A stretch of DNA of 64,000 nucleotides, from assembly GCF_013401555.1 (NCBI RefSeq), contig NZ_CP058552.1, forward strand, positions 3,906,001 through 3,970,000, given 5' to 3'. Positions 17,783-29,153 of this stretch are shown here, in pieces. The position numbers were made by a program, and so were the translations under genes. Positions within the stretch are counted from its first letter, which is position 1. Each line of letters begins with the position of its first letter. The notes under the pieces were generated by a model that made no database searches, was not told where the DNA came from, and saw nothing but the letters and a program-made list of their open reading frames with translations. Origin of the DNA: Paenibacillus sp. E222 (GTDB lineage: Bacteria; Bacillota; Bacilli; Paenibacillales; Paenibacillaceae).

Positions 17783-18709
17783 TTATTCTCCTTGAGAGAG
17801 CTCGGCAACGGTTTGTTGAAACGTATGAATGAACGCCTCCGCGGCTTTGGAGAGAACCCGTCCTTGGCGGTATGCAACGACAAGAGTACGACTGGGAGTT
17901 GGCTCGGCCAATGGTACATAAACAGGAATAAATTCACTGCGCGGCGCGCGAGCAATAAAGCGCGGAACGAGCGTAATCCCCATACCTGTAGCCACCAGTG
18001 ACTGCACCGTCTCAATATTCGTGCTCTCAAACACCACGTTGGGGTCAAACCCGGCTTCTTCACACAGATCAAATGTAAGCTTCCGGAAGCCTTGTCCTTT
18101 CTTCAGCACAACAAAGGGTTCATCGCGAAGCTCTTCCATCCGTACTGGAACCGGATGTTCCGGATCTCCTCTACGTGCAAGAGGGTGATTTGGTGGAACA
18201 GCCAGATCAATTCGCTCTTCACCAATCGTCACATAAGATAGGCTTGACTCCTGCAATGGGAGCGAGAGAAGGCTTAAGTCGGCCTTGCCACTGGCGGTCA
18301 ACTTTTCAAGCGTAAGTCCGGAGTCTTCCAGCAACGTTACTTCAATCTCGGGGTAGGCCTGCTGAAATGCGGGAAGCACATGCGGAAGCAGGTGGGAGCC
18401 AGTGATCGGCATACTGCCTACAACGACTTTACCTTTACGCAGCTGGGAGATGTCCGACATTTCCTGTCTGAGCAGCTCGACTGCATCAATAATTTTCTGA
18501 GCCTGCTCTACAAAAGTCACCCCTGCATGGGTCAACTCCACGGTGCTGGTATTACGCTGAAATAACAGTACACCCAGTTCCTTTTCGAGTTTGGATAGCT
18601 GCTGACTTAAAGAAGGCTGGGCAATGTGCAGCTTCTCGGCTGCCCGGGAGAAATTCCGCTCTGCCGCAATTTGCAGCGTATATTGAAGTTGTCTGAATTC
18701 CATATCCAC
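17783..18709 (-). CDS. LysR-family transcriptional regulator
   Basis: 308 residues. N-terminal winged helix-turn-helix (1-62: FRQLQYTLQIAAERNFSRAAEKLHIAQPSLSQQLSKLEKELG), then a type 2 periplasmic-binding effector domain (about 90-300: VVGSMPITGSHLLPHVLPAF, MGITLVPR). It belongs to the CynR/CbbR-like group by general appearance. It is transcribed away from the PTS operon, but that operon already has its own antiterminator, so a regulatory link is not shown. GTG 18709 has AAAGGA about eight bases upstream; ATG 18703 two codons later is an alternative. Target and effector are unknown. Confidence 0.9.
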   Translation of the reverse strand: MDMEFRQLQYTLQIAAERNFSRAAEKLHIAQPSLSQQLSKLEKELGVLLFQRNTSTVELTHAGVTFVEQAQKIIDAVELLRQEMSDISQLRKGKVVVGSMPITGSHLLPHVLPAFQQAYPEIEVTLLEDSGLTLEKLTASGKADLSLLSLPLQESSLSYVTIGEERIDLAVPPNHPLARRGDPEHPVPVRMEELRDEPFVVLKKGQGFRKLTFDLCEEAGFDPNVVFESTNIETVQSLVATGMGITLVPRFIARAPRSEFIPVYVPLAEPTPSRTLVVAYRQGRVLSKAAEAFIHTFQQTVAELSQGE

Positions 18710-18779
18710 ACGTCATTCCTTTCGTTATGCCATCATTATATCACTACAGATGAAGAAATCATTATTTTTGCTGAAACGC

Positions 18780-18808
18780 TTGCACTGCTTAAAAAGAGCT
18801 GATATACT
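18780..18808 (+). promoter_or_regulatory. Sigma-A promoter of the beta-glucoside operon
   Basis: TTGCAC (18780-18785), a 17-base spacer and TATACT (18803-18808), about 250 bases before the PTS gene and upstream of the cre, RAT and terminator. Confidence 0.82.
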
Positions 18809-18813
18809 GTGTC

Positions 18814-18827
18814 TGAAAACGCTTAAT
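18814..18827 (+). promoter_or_regulatory. cre site (CcpA operator)
   Basis: TGAAAACGCTTAAT fits the TGWAARCGYTWNCW consensus at 13 of 14 positions. It lies at the likely transcription start, where CcpA would block initiation when glucose is available. Confidence 0.75.
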
Positions 18828-18951
18828 GGTTTAAACTTACCCGGGTATAACAAGAAAATCGTTTTCAGATGTATTCTTTTTCAGTACAGATAAAGTCCAG
18901 CTATTCATATTCTTTTCGTTAATATAATTGAATAATAGTTCATCCAACGAT

Positions 18952-19028
18952 GGCGTGTTACTGTTCGGCAGGCAAGACCTAGATTGGGTGGGAAGAGTTT
19001 CTTTTTCCTACCCTATTTAGGTCTTTTT
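18952..19028 (+). promoter_or_regulatory. RAT antiterminator site overlapping an intrinsic terminator
   Basis: The RAT sequence (18952-18979) shows GTTACTG, a short loop, and GGCAGGCAAGACC, matching sites bound by LicT/SacY-type proteins. Its 3' end (AAGACCT from 18974) is also the 5' arm of a long terminator hairpin, whose 3' arm is TTTAGGTCTT, followed by T residues ending at 19028. The two structures exclude each other, so a bound LicT-type protein allows readthrough into the PTS gene. Confidence 0.92.
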
Positions 19029-19061
19029 TTGTTCCCAGCAGAAAAAAGGCGGAGGTGCACC

Positions 19062-20960
19062 ATGAATCACAAACAATTAGCCCAATCGATTATGGAGCTG
19101 GTTGGTGGCAATGATAATATCAACACGGCAATTCATTGCTCCACCAGGCTCAGACTTACTTTGAAGAACCCTGATTTAGCGAAAACGGCCGAGATCAAAA
19201 ACCTGGATGGCGTCATCGGCGCAGTGAATAGTGGCGGCCAATACCAGGTAATCATCGGCAATGATGTTGGATATGTCTATAACGAACTTGCCAAGATGGT
19301 GGATACCCAGCAATCCAGTGAGGTTCTGGAAAAGAAAAAAGCGGATTACAGTCCCAAAGGTCTGTTTAACACCTTTGCCAGTGTAATTGCAGGCATCTTC
19401 CAGCCGATTATCCCGGCCATTGCTGCTTCAGGCATGTTGAAGGCGCTGCTGCTTCTGGCGACCGTGACTGGATTAATGTCCAAAGAAAGTCAGACGTATA
19501 CCGTTTTGAGTGTTATGTCGGATGCAGCCTTTTATTTTCTTCCGGTCCTGCTGGCCTATTCTAGTGCAAATAAATTCAAGACCAACCCTTTTGTAGCTGT
19601 CCTGTTCGCAGGAATCATGCTGCATCCCAATATGATTGGATTGCTTGGCGGTGAAGATCCGGTATCCTTTATCGGATTGCCTGTGGCTTCTGTTCAATAT
19701 GCATCATCGGTTGTACCGATTATTTTAACAGTCTGGTTTATGTCCTATATCGAACGTTTTGCCGACAAGGTCTCACCAGGACCCGTTAAGATATTCCTTA
19801 AACCGTTGATTGTCATTCTGATTGTTGCTCCAATTGCGCTAATTGTACTTGGTCCACTGGGCATGTATCTCGGCACAGGCATGTCCAACCTGATCTACTG
19901 GATTCAGGACAAAATTGGCTGGTTGACTGTTGTCATTATGGCGATTCTGATGCCTTTAATTGTGATGTTCGGTATGCACAAAGTGTTTTATCCCATTATT
20001 TTCGCAGCACTCGCTTCACCTGGTTACGAGACACTAGTACTGGTTGCCATGCTGGCATCTAATATGGCGCAGGGAGCAGGATCGCTGGCTGTATCGTTCA
20101 AAACCAAGGATGTGAAGCTCAAACAAGTCGCGCTGTCTGCGGGCATCTCCGGTGTATTTGGCATCACGGAACCAGCATTGTACGGTGTACATTTAAGACT
20201 CAAGAAAACGCTGTTTGCATGCATGATCGGTGCGGGCATCGGGGGATTATTCGCAGGAATTGTGAATCTCAAGGCGTATGCAGCCGTGGGACCAGGGATT
20301 GCATCCATGCCTATGTTTATCAGTGAAGACAACATGAACATTATATATGCCATTATTACGATGTTAATCTCCTCCATTATCGCGTTTATTGCAGTGTATG
20401 TTATTGGATTTCAGGATGTTGTTCCAGCAGCAGTTCCAGCAACAGACTCTTCGGTAGCAAAAGTGGAAGTAAAACCTGAGATCAGGCCTTCGGCTGGAAT
20501 CAAATCAAAAAAAATGGTATTTGCGCCACTGGAGGGTACAGTCCTTTCCTTAAGAGAAGTGAAGGATGAGGCTTTCTCCCAAGAGGCAATGGGACAGGGG
20601 ATGGCGATTCAGCCAAGCATCGGCAAAGTGTTTGCTCCGTTTGATGGTACCGTTGAGACGGTATTTCGTACCAAACATTCGATCGGGTTGAGATCGGTGG
20701 ATGGGGTGGAACTCCTAATTCATGTAGGACTGGATACTGTGAAATTGAAAGGGCAGCATTTTGATGTAAAAGTAACTGAAGGGGAACCAATCTCCCATGG
20801 TCAACTTCTGATGGAGTTTGATCTTGCAGCAATACAAGCCGCAGGTTATGACACCACGACCCCTGTAATTGTGACCAATTCCTCGGATTACCTGGAGGTA
20901 TTGGGTAATGAATCATCACCAATAACGGGACCGGAGAAACCATTAATTACAGTGTTATAA
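19062..20960 (+). CDS. bglP: Beta-glucoside-specific PTS enzyme IIBCA
   Basis: Takes up and phosphorylates beta-glucosides. About 632 residues in B-C-A order. EIIB (1-90) has the phospho-cysteine Cys26 in AIHCSTRLRL. EIIC (about 105-465) has about ten membrane helices and the GITEPALYGV signature. EIIA (about 485-630) has the active histidine near residue 554 in LIHVGLDTVKL, with KHSIGLRS before it. I place the start at MNHKQLAQ, which follows GGCGGAGG; the open frame continues upstream but there it reads through the terminator. First gene of a three-gene operon with its antiterminator and hydrolase. The exact sugar (salicin, arbutin, cellobiose or other) is not determined. Confidence 0.95.
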   Translation: MNHKQLAQSIMELVGGNDNINTAIHCSTRLRLTLKNPDLAKTAEIKNLDGVIGAVNSGGQYQVIIGNDVGYVYNELAKMVDTQQSSEVLEKKKADYSPKGLFNTFASVIAGIFQPIIPAIAASGMLKALLLLATVTGLMSKESQTYTVLSVMSDAAFYFLPVLLAYSSANKFKTNPFVAVLFAGIMLHPNMIGLLGGEDPVSFIGLPVASVQYASSVVPIILTVWFMSYIERFADKVSPGPVKIFLKPLIVILIVAPIALIVLGPLGMYLGTGMSNLIYWIQDKIGWLTVVIMAILMPLIVMFGMHKVFYPIIFAALASPGYETLVLVAMLASNMAQGAGSLAVSFKTKDVKLKQVALSAGISGVFGITEPALYGVHLRLKKTLFACMIGAGIGGLFAGIVNLKAYAAVGPGIASMPMFISEDNMNIIYAIITMLISSIIAFIAVYVIGFQDVVPAAVPATDSSVAKVEVKPEIRPSAGIKSKKMVFAPLEGTVLSLREVKDEAFSQEAMGQGMAIQPSIGKVFAPFDGTVETVFRTKHSIGLRSVDGVELLIHVGLDTVKLKGQHFDVKVTEGEPISHGQLLMEFDLAAIQAAGYDTTTPVIVTNSSDYLEVLGNESSPITGPEKPLITVL

Positions 20961-20996
20961 CCGCCCGAAATATCAATGAGAGGCAGGCAGCCAGAT

Positions 20997-23322
<2,326 letters not shown>

Positions 23323-23397
23323 AATCCGTGTAGTAGTCTGGCATAATTACAAAACCGCGCATACAGCAATTGATTGTAAAAAGTTAATGAAGACAGC

Positions 23398-23424
23398 GCA
23401 GCCCTGGTATCAGGGCTGTTTTTC
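23398..23424 (+). terminator. Terminator of the beta-glucoside operon
   Basis: CAGCCCTG and CAGGGCTG arms with a GTAT loop, followed by TTTTTCTGTTT. Confidence 0.9.
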
Positions 23425-23443
23425 TGTTTAACATAAAAAGCAT

Positions 23444-23500
23444 TGACAGCGAAGAGGCTGGAACGTAGTATAGATGTATATGATAATGATAATTGTTATC
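23444..23500 (+). promoter_or_regulatory. Promoter with overlapping Fur box upstream of leuCD
   Basis: TTGACA begins near 23443-23444, with TAGTAT 17 bases on. A Fur box lies at 23482-23500, matching GATAATGATAATCATTATC with two mismatches, over the expected transcription start. About 190 bases of leader follow before leuC. It contains a hairpin with arms AAACCTCTGC and GCAGTGGTTT (23505-23530), a C-rich GCTCCCCTC stretch, a short ATAGGT/ACCTAT hairpin and a 24-codon frame. I found no strong intrinsic terminator within the leader. Confidence 0.78.
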
Positions 23501-23615
23501 AACTGAAACCTCTGCGTAGAGCAGTGGTTTATTTGCGCTCCCCTCATTATAGGTTAAACCTATTACATCTATAGATATTATATCTTGGAACAATCAAGGA
23601 CAGGGTGATATATTT

Positions 23616-23690
23616 ATGTCATTCAAGAGCTTCACTTTTAGAGGAATACAACATGAGGCTCTTCCAAGGACCGAACTTATGATGAGGTGA
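23616..23690 (+). CDS. Possible 24-codon leader peptide before leuC
   Basis: ATG 23616 opens a 24-codon frame ending in TGA at 23688-23690, overlapping the leuC ribosome binding site (GATGAGG) and five bases before the leuC ATG. The peptide ([12 protein letters not shown]...) is not rich in leucine, so it does not look like a leucine attenuator. Translation could couple to leuC. It may equally be chance; no homologue is known to me. Confidence 0.3.
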   Translation: MSFKSFTFRGIQHEALPRTELMMR

Positions 23691-23695
23691 AAATG

Positions 23696-25117
23696 ATGAG
23701 TAAAAAAACGATGTTTGAGAAAATTTGGGAAAATCACGTGATTCATCAGGAAGAAGGCAAACCAAGCATTTTGTATATCGATCTGCATCTGGTGCATGAA
23801 GTAACATCCCCGCAGGCGTTTGAAGGTCTGCGTCTGAGCGGCCGTAAAGTTCGTCGCCCTGAGCTGACGTTTGCAACCATGGATCACAACGTTCCAACGA
23901 AGGATCGGTTCAACATAACAGATCCAATCTCCAAACAACAAATTGACACCCTTTCACAAAACTGCCGTGACTTTGGCGTAAAACTGTATGACCTGGATAC
24001 GATTGATCAAGGTGTCGTACACGTTATGGGTCCTGAACTCGGTCTGACTCATCCAGGTAAAACGATTGTATGTGGCGACAGCCACACTTCCACACACGGT
24101 GCATTTGGCGCACTCGCATTCGGGATCGGAACGAGTGAAGTAGAGCACGTTATGGCAACTCAATGTTTGCAGCAAGCCAAAGCCAAAACGATGGAAGTCC
24201 GTTTTGTCGGCAAACGTAACCCGGGTGTAACGGCGAAGGATATGATTCTCGCAGTCATCGCTAAATACGGTACAGACTTTGCTACTGGATATGTTATTGA
24301 ATATACAGGTGAGTCGATCCGTGAACTGAGCATGGAAGAGCGTATGACCGTCTGCAACATGTCCATTGAAGGTGGAGCAAGAGCGGGCATGATTGCTCCG
24401 GATGAAACAACATTTGAATATCTGCGTGGACGTGAATACGTACCTGCCGATGGCCAATTCGATGAAGCGGTTGCTGCCTGGAAAGAGCTTGTAACTGACG
24501 AAGGTGCTGAATTCGACCGTGTGGTTGAAATCGATGTGGAAACATTGATTCCACAAGTAACTTGGGGTACTAGCCCAGGTATGGGAACCGACATTTCTTC
24601 GAAAGTTCCTGTCCCGGCTGAACTGCCAACCGAAAACGAACGTAAAGCTGCTGAAAAAGCACTTGAATATATGGGCTTGGAACCTGGAACACCGATCTCC
24701 GAAATCCCGGTTGATTATGTATTTATCGGTTCATGCACCAATGGACGGATTGAAGATCTGCGAGCTGCTGCACAGGTAGCCAAAGGTCACACCGTATCCA
24801 GCAATGTTACAGCGATCGTTGTACCAGGCTCAGGACGTGTTAAAATTCAGGCGGAAAAAGAAGGTCTGGATAAAATCTTCACGGAAGCTGGATTTGAATG
24901 GCGTGATGCAGGATGCAGTATGTGTCTGGCAATGAACCCGGATGTACTGAAACCAGGACAACGTTGTGCTTCGACATCCAACCGTAACTTCGAAGGACGT
25001 CAAGGACGCGGAGGACGTACTCACCTTGTATCTCCTGCAATGGCGGCAGCAGCAGCGGTTAAAGGACACTTCGTTGACGTACGTGACTGGAATTTCAAAA
25101 CGGAAGCAGCTATTTAA
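23696..25117 (+). CDS. leuC: 3-isopropylmalate dehydratase large subunit
   Basis: Aconitase-family [4Fe-4S] subunit that, with LeuD, isomerises 2-isopropylmalate to 3-isopropylmalate in leucine synthesis. About 473 residues. The cluster cysteines are in FIGSCTNGR and the GCSMCLAMN motif; the active-site loop [13 protein letters not shown] is present. I prefer ATG 23696 ([11 protein letters not shown]), eight bases after GAGG; ATG 23693 directly before it is equally possible. leuA and leuB are not here, so leuCD is separated from the rest of the pathway. A Fur box lies about 200 bases upstream. Confidence 0.96.
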   Translation: MSKKTMFEKIWENHVIHQEEGKPSILYIDLHLVHEVTSPQAFEGLRLSGRKVRRPELTFATMDHNVPTKDRFNITDPISKQQIDTLSQNCRDFGVKLYDLDTIDQGVVHVMGPELGLTHPGKTIVCGDSHTSTHGAFGALAFGIGTSEVEHVMATQCLQQAKAKTMEVRFVGKRNPGVTAKDMILAVIAKYGTDFATGYVIEYTGESIRELSMEERMTVCNMSIEGGARAGMIAPDETTFEYLRGREYVPADGQFDEAVAAWKELVTDEGAEFDRVVEIDVETLIPQVTWGTSPGMGTDISSKVPVPAELPTENERKAAEKALEYMGLEPGTPISEIPVDYVFIGSCTNGRIEDLRAAAQVAKGHTVSSNVTAIVVPGSGRVKIQAEKEGLDKIFTEAGFEWRDAGCSMCLAMNPDVLKPGQRCASTSNRNFEGRQGRGGRTHLVSPAMAAAAAVKGHFVDVRDWNFKTEAAI

Positions 25118-25148
25118 CTAGGAACGGATTGAAGGGAGAACGAATGAT

Positions 25149-25766
25149 ATGGATGAATTCAAAACACTGCAAGGCATCGTTGCACCTGTAGACCGGGTCA
25201 ATGTAGATACAGATGCAATCATTCCAAAACAATTTTTGAAACGGATCGAACGGACCGGATTTGGACAATTTTTGTTCTATGAATGGCGTTTTGACGAAGA
25301 GGGCAACAACAATCCTTCTTTCGAAATGAATAAACCTCGCTACGAAGGAGCATCCATTCTGATCTCACGCGCTAACTTTGGTTGTGGATCTTCTCGTGAG
25401 CACGCACCATGGGCGATTATGGATTACGGATTCCGTTGTGTAATTGCACCATCGTATGCGGATATTTTCTACAATAACTGCTTCAAAAACGGCATTTTGC
25501 CAATCAAACTGTCGGAAGAGCAGGTAGAAGATCTGTTCCAGCGTACAGCGACTCATGAAGGTTATGAACTGAATGTCAATCTGGAAAACAAAACGATTAC
25601 AGATGCGCTCGGATTGCATATTGATTTTGATCTGGATGAGCACCGTCGTCAGTTCCTGTTGCAAGGCCTGGATGATATTGGCCTGACACTCCAGCATGAT
25701 GATGAAATTACCGCTTATGAACAGCGCCACGCGGCAAAGCTGTTTGGACAAACGGCCTCAGTCTAA
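25149..25766 (+). CDS. leuD: 3-isopropylmalate dehydratase small subunit
   Basis: The swivel-domain partner of LeuC, 205 residues. Typical motifs are the N-terminal [19 protein letters not shown], the active-site [14 protein letters not shown] and the [13 protein letters not shown] block. It follows leuC by 31 bases with a GAAGGGAGA site, so the two are co-translated as the heterodimer requires. A terminator follows. Confidence 0.96.
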   Translation: MDEFKTLQGIVAPVDRVNVDTDAIIPKQFLKRIERTGFGQFLFYEWRFDEEGNNNPSFEMNKPRYEGASILISRANFGCGSSREHAPWAIMDYGFRCVIAPSYADIFYNNCFKNGILPIKLSEEQVEDLFQRTATHEGYELNVNLENKTITDALGLHIDFDLDEHRRQFLLQGLDDIGLTLQHDDEITAYEQRHAAKLFGQTASV

Positions 25767-25791
25767 TCTTTCATCTGTAGTTCGTATATCT

Positions 25792-25848
25792 AACCTCCAA
25801 TCATGCAGGGAACTTCACCGTTCCTTGGATCGAATTGGAGGTTTTTTT
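25792..25848 (+). terminator. Terminator after leuCD
   Basis: AACCTCCAAT and ATTGGAGGTT arms around an inner GGGAAC/GTTCC hairpin, then seven T. Confidence 0.9.
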
Positions 25849-26040
25849 GCATTTGGCAATGAAGCGATTTGTCTTCGAATTGCAGGATAATCCGACTAAA
25901 TATGACAACGTTGTAACCGGATGAAGTGACAATATCTGATAAACTGATTAGTAGATTATGGAAGGGTAGATAGAGTCGAGTGTTGCACCACAGCGAATCA
26001 GGTCGAAGGTTCAAAAGACAAACAGAATGGTGGTAGATGT

Positions 26041-27447
26041 ATGAAGAAATGGTCGGCAGCAGTCTTTGTTTTTCTGTTCCTATGTTTATTTCCTGTCATG
26101 GCAAATGCCGATTCGTCTCCCTCGATTGTGCTGGACGGTGTGACCATTAATCAGCCGTCGGGAGCTCCGGCCGAGAATACTGGCAAAATCGTGATGGTGC
26201 CCATTCGGATCGTCTCGGAAAACCTCGGTTATCAGGTGAAATGGGAGAAAGCTACCCAGACGGTTCGTATTCTCAAAGGCAACAGCAGTATCCAGATGAC
26301 GGCAGGCGAAGATGCGGCCACCGTGAATGGAAATCGGGTGAGTCTCGATTCTCCGCCTCTAATTAAACAGGGGACTACACTGGTTCCGTTACGTTTTGTT
26401 GGTGAAGGCATGGGCCTTCAGGTGGGATGGGACAATGGAACCAAGACAGTTAGCCTATCTAGCATTCCTCCTGTAGCCGGTACGGAAAGTGAAAATGACC
26501 CAGTGGAAGCTCCTGAACCGGATGGTCTGTCAAAGCTTCAAAGCATCAGCTTCGGCGGGGATCGTCTGATCCTGGCGACGAACGGGAAAATCACACCGAA
26601 GGTTTCCAGTCTTAGCGAACCTGATCGTATTATCGTAGATCTGCCCGGCACCACGTTTGCCAAGGAGTTCATCCAGGGACAGGCTTCCAATCCGGATGGC
26701 AGTGGGACTCTTCTGGTTACGGATTCATCGCTGGTTTCCAAGGTGCGATATGCAATGTTCAGCCAAACGCCTTCAACGGTGCGTGTGGTCCTTGATCTGA
26801 GTCAGGTGGCGACAGCCAAATGGTCACTGGGCGAGAACAACGTGTTGCTCGTTGACCTTGCGGCGAGTAATGGAGAACCAACAAGTCAGCCTGCTGTGCC
26901 AACCAATGATGGCAAAAAGGTTGTCATTATCGATCCAGGACATGGCGGACGACAGTCGGGAGCCGTCAGTGTGACAGGTGCCTATGAAAAGGACTTTAAT
27001 TTGGCTGTGGGACTCAAAGTTCAGGCACTTTTGCAACAGCATACGGAGATTCAGACGGTGATTACAAGGCAGGACGATACGGAATTATCCCTGCAGCAGC
27101 GTGTGGATATCGCCCAACTGAATCAGGCGGATATTTTTGTGTCGATCCATGGAAACAAGTTTACAACGCCTGTTCCTAATGGAATTGAAACGTTGTACAG
27201 TCGTAAGGAAAGTAAGGAATTGGCCGACATTTTGCACAAGCATGTGTTGCCGATTACGGGATTTAAGGACCGGGGAGTCAAAACGGCAAGTCTGCATGTA
27301 ACCCGTGAAACAACGATGCCCGCAGTTCTGCTTGAACTTGGATTCCTGAGTAATCCAGCTGATGAGGCAATGATGCTGACTGAAGATTATCAGGACAAAT
27401 GTGCACAGGCCATCGTAGACGGAATTGTTGAATATTTGGGTCTTTAA
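26041..27447 (+). CDS. N-acetylmuramoyl-L-alanine amidase with copper-amine-oxidase-N and AMIN domains (copy 1)
   Basis: Secreted peptidoglycan amidase of 468 residues. A signal peptide (to about residue 24, ANA-D) is followed by a copper-amine-oxidase N-terminal domain (about 28-140: VMVPIRIVSENLGYQVKW, TTLVPLRFVGEGMGLQVGW), an AMIN domain (about 165-275: RIIVDLPGTTF, TVRVVLDLS) and a C-terminal Amidase_3 domain (about 295-468). Zinc and catalytic residues are visible: IDPGHGG, YEKDFNLAV, SIHGN and LLELGFLSN. It should cut the amide bond between muramic acid and the stem peptide. The next gene is a close relative in the same order of domains. Confidence 0.93.
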   Translation: MKKWSAAVFVFLFLCLFPVMANADSSPSIVLDGVTINQPSGAPAENTGKIVMVPIRIVSENLGYQVKWEKATQTVRILKGNSSIQMTAGEDAATVNGNRVSLDSPPLIKQGTTLVPLRFVGEGMGLQVGWDNGTKTVSLSSIPPVAGTESENDPVEAPEPDGLSKLQSISFGGDRLILATNGKITPKVSSLSEPDRIIVDLPGTTFAKEFIQGQASNPDGSGTLLVTDSSLVSKVRYAMFSQTPSTVRVVLDLSQVATAKWSLGENNVLLVDLAASNGEPTSQPAVPTNDGKKVVIIDPGHGGRQSGAVSVTGAYEKDFNLAVGLKVQALLQQHTEIQTVITRQDDTELSLQQRVDIAQLNQADIFVSIHGNKFTTPVPNGIETLYSRKESKELADILHKHVLPITGFKDRGVKTASLHVTRETTMPAVLLELGFLSNPADEAMMLTEDYQDKCAQAIVDGIVEYLGL

Positions 27448-27705
27448 TGTGGATCGTGCGCAAATATGAAGGTCAGGCTAGTGCGTTGTTTCGAGATGCA
27501 TAATTGATAATTAAGGAAAAATACAGACAATAAAATGTAGAAAAAGCTTGATTTGACAACGTTTTTTTTCTGTTATGTTGGAATATATTCGCAACTTTTG
27601 AGAGTGAGAGGCGTCTAATAGGTGTCTGGTAATGCCTCAGTGGTCAGTCGGAGCTGAAGGTTCACAACATGCGGCAAAAAAATATGAGAATGGTAGGGGT
27701 GAAGG

Positions 27706-29118
27706 ATGAAGAAGTTCGGTTTTTTGGTACTGTTATTTGTCTTTGGGCTCGTTTTCCCGGGCTATAGTCATGCAGCAGCAGATACGCATATTATCCTAGA
27801 TGGGAAAGAAATTGTGCAGCCTTCGGATGCCAAAGCGGAAATCATCAATAGCAAAGTGATGGTTCCGATTCGGGTTATTTCGGAGAGCCTGGGATATGGT
27901 GTGGACTGGAAACAGGCAACAAGCACCGTGACTATTAGCAAAGACAACACTGCCATGCAGATGATTGTTGGACAGAAGACGGCAACGGTGAACGGCAGTA
28001 ACGTGAACCTGGATGCCCCGCCACTCGTGAAAAATGGAACTACACTTGTGCCTTTAAGGTTCATTGGTGAGCAAATGGGCCTTAAGGTGGGTTGGAACAA
28101 TACAACGAAGACGGTAACATTAGTTACCCAGAATTCAGGTTCCGGAAACGGGACAACCACTCCTCCGAACTCTGGTAATGATGGTGGAGGATCGGATCAG
28201 GAGGGTCTTGTACTGGTGAACGGCATCAGCTTCAGTGACAACCGCTTTTTGATTGCAACAAGCGGAAATACGAAGCCGAACGTCTTCACGATGACAGGAC
28301 CGGATCGAATCGTTATAGACTTGCCAAATACCGCATTCGCTGATTCTTTCAGTGAAGGACAAGCTCTGGACAGCAACCAGAATGGACAGCTTGTAGTGAG
28401 TGGATATCCGGATGTATCGAAGATTCGTTATTCCTTGTACAGCAATAGTCCTTCTACTCTTCGTTTTGTCATTGATCTGAGCACTGCCAAAGGTTATGAC
28501 GTGCAAAGTGACTCCGGTCTGGTTATGATTGATCTGAACAAAGAAGGCACTACAACGCCGCAACCTCCTGTTGGAAACAATGGCAAAAAAGTTGTTGTTG
28601 TAGACGCTGGACATGGTGATCAGGACCCGGGAGCCATCGGTGTAACCGGCAAGAAGGAAAAAGACTTCAATCTGGCAATGGCTCTGAAAGTAGAAGCATT
28701 GCTGAAAAAAGAATCTAACATTGACGTTGTGCTGACGCGCAGCGATGATACATTTTTGGCTTTGAGTGAACGAGTAAAGATCGCAGAAAAATTGAAGGCG
28801 GATATCTTTATTTCCATTCATGCGAACAGCGGGTCTGCAGCGGCAAACGGTGTGGAGACGTATTACACCCGTTCGAATAGCAAGGCATTGGCTTCGGTGA
28901 TGCACAAGTACCTTCTGCAATCATCTGGTCTGAAGGACCGCGGAGTAAAAACGGCAAGTCTCCACGTAACCCGTGAAACAACGATGCCGGCTGTTTTGCT
29001 GGAAGCTGGTTTCCTGAGCAACAAGAGTGATGAAGCGGCATTGTTCACTGAAAGTTTCCAGAACAGTGTAGCCAAAGGGATTGTTGCAGGGATCAAGGAG
29101 TATCTGGGAATTAAATAA
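27706..29118 (+). CDS. N-acetylmuramoyl-L-alanine amidase with copper-amine-oxidase-N and AMIN domains (copy 2)
   Basis: Paralogue of the previous gene, 470 residues, with the same signal peptide, copper-amine-oxidase-N, AMIN and Amidase_3 order. Between the first two binding domains it has a Gly/Asn/Thr-rich tether (about 144-165). Active-site motifs VDAGHGD, KEKDFNLAM, SIHANSG and LLEAGFLSN are intact. The intergenic 258 bases before it include TTGACA near 27554, so it may have its own promoter. The GerMN lipoprotein follows 35 bases after its stop, so the two are likely co-transcribed. Confidence 0.93.
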   Translation: MKKFGFLVLLFVFGLVFPGYSHAAADTHIILDGKEIVQPSDAKAEIINSKVMVPIRVISESLGYGVDWKQATSTVTISKDNTAMQMIVGQKTATVNGSNVNLDAPPLVKNGTTLVPLRFIGEQMGLKVGWNNTTKTVTLVTQNSGSGNGTTTPPNSGNDGGGSDQEGLVLVNGISFSDNRFLIATSGNTKPNVFTMTGPDRIVIDLPNTAFADSFSEGQALDSNQNGQLVVSGYPDVSKIRYSLYSNSPSTLRFVIDLSTAKGYDVQSDSGLVMIDLNKEGTTTPQPPVGNNGKKVVVVDAGHGDQDPGAIGVTGKKEKDFNLAMALKVEALLKKESNIDVVLTRSDDTFLALSERVKIAEKLKADIFISIHANSGSAAANGVETYYTRSNSKALASVMHKYLLQSSGLKDRGVKTASLHVTRETTMPAVLLEAGFLSNKSDEAALFTESFQNSVAKGIVAGIKEYLGIK

Positions 29119-29153
29119 GGGTTCAACCCTTATGATCAGGAGGCGGAGTTAGA

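Noticed and set aside
17540..18001. Forward open frame running into the LysR gene
   Set aside because: Overlaps a terminator and a clear LysR gene on the other strand; no plausible protein.
18771..18784. A second cre-like sequence at the -35 region of the PTS promoter
   Set aside because: The right half fits cre but the left half has three mismatches; the site at 18814 is much better.
18984..19061. Upstream extension of the PTS gene reading frame
   Set aside because: The extension translates the terminator hairpin; the family N-terminus and ribosome site mark 19062 as the start.
23384..23593. Reverse-strand 69-codon frame in the leuC upstream region
   Set aside because: It runs opposite the terminator and Fur promoter, has no ribosome site and no sensible composition.
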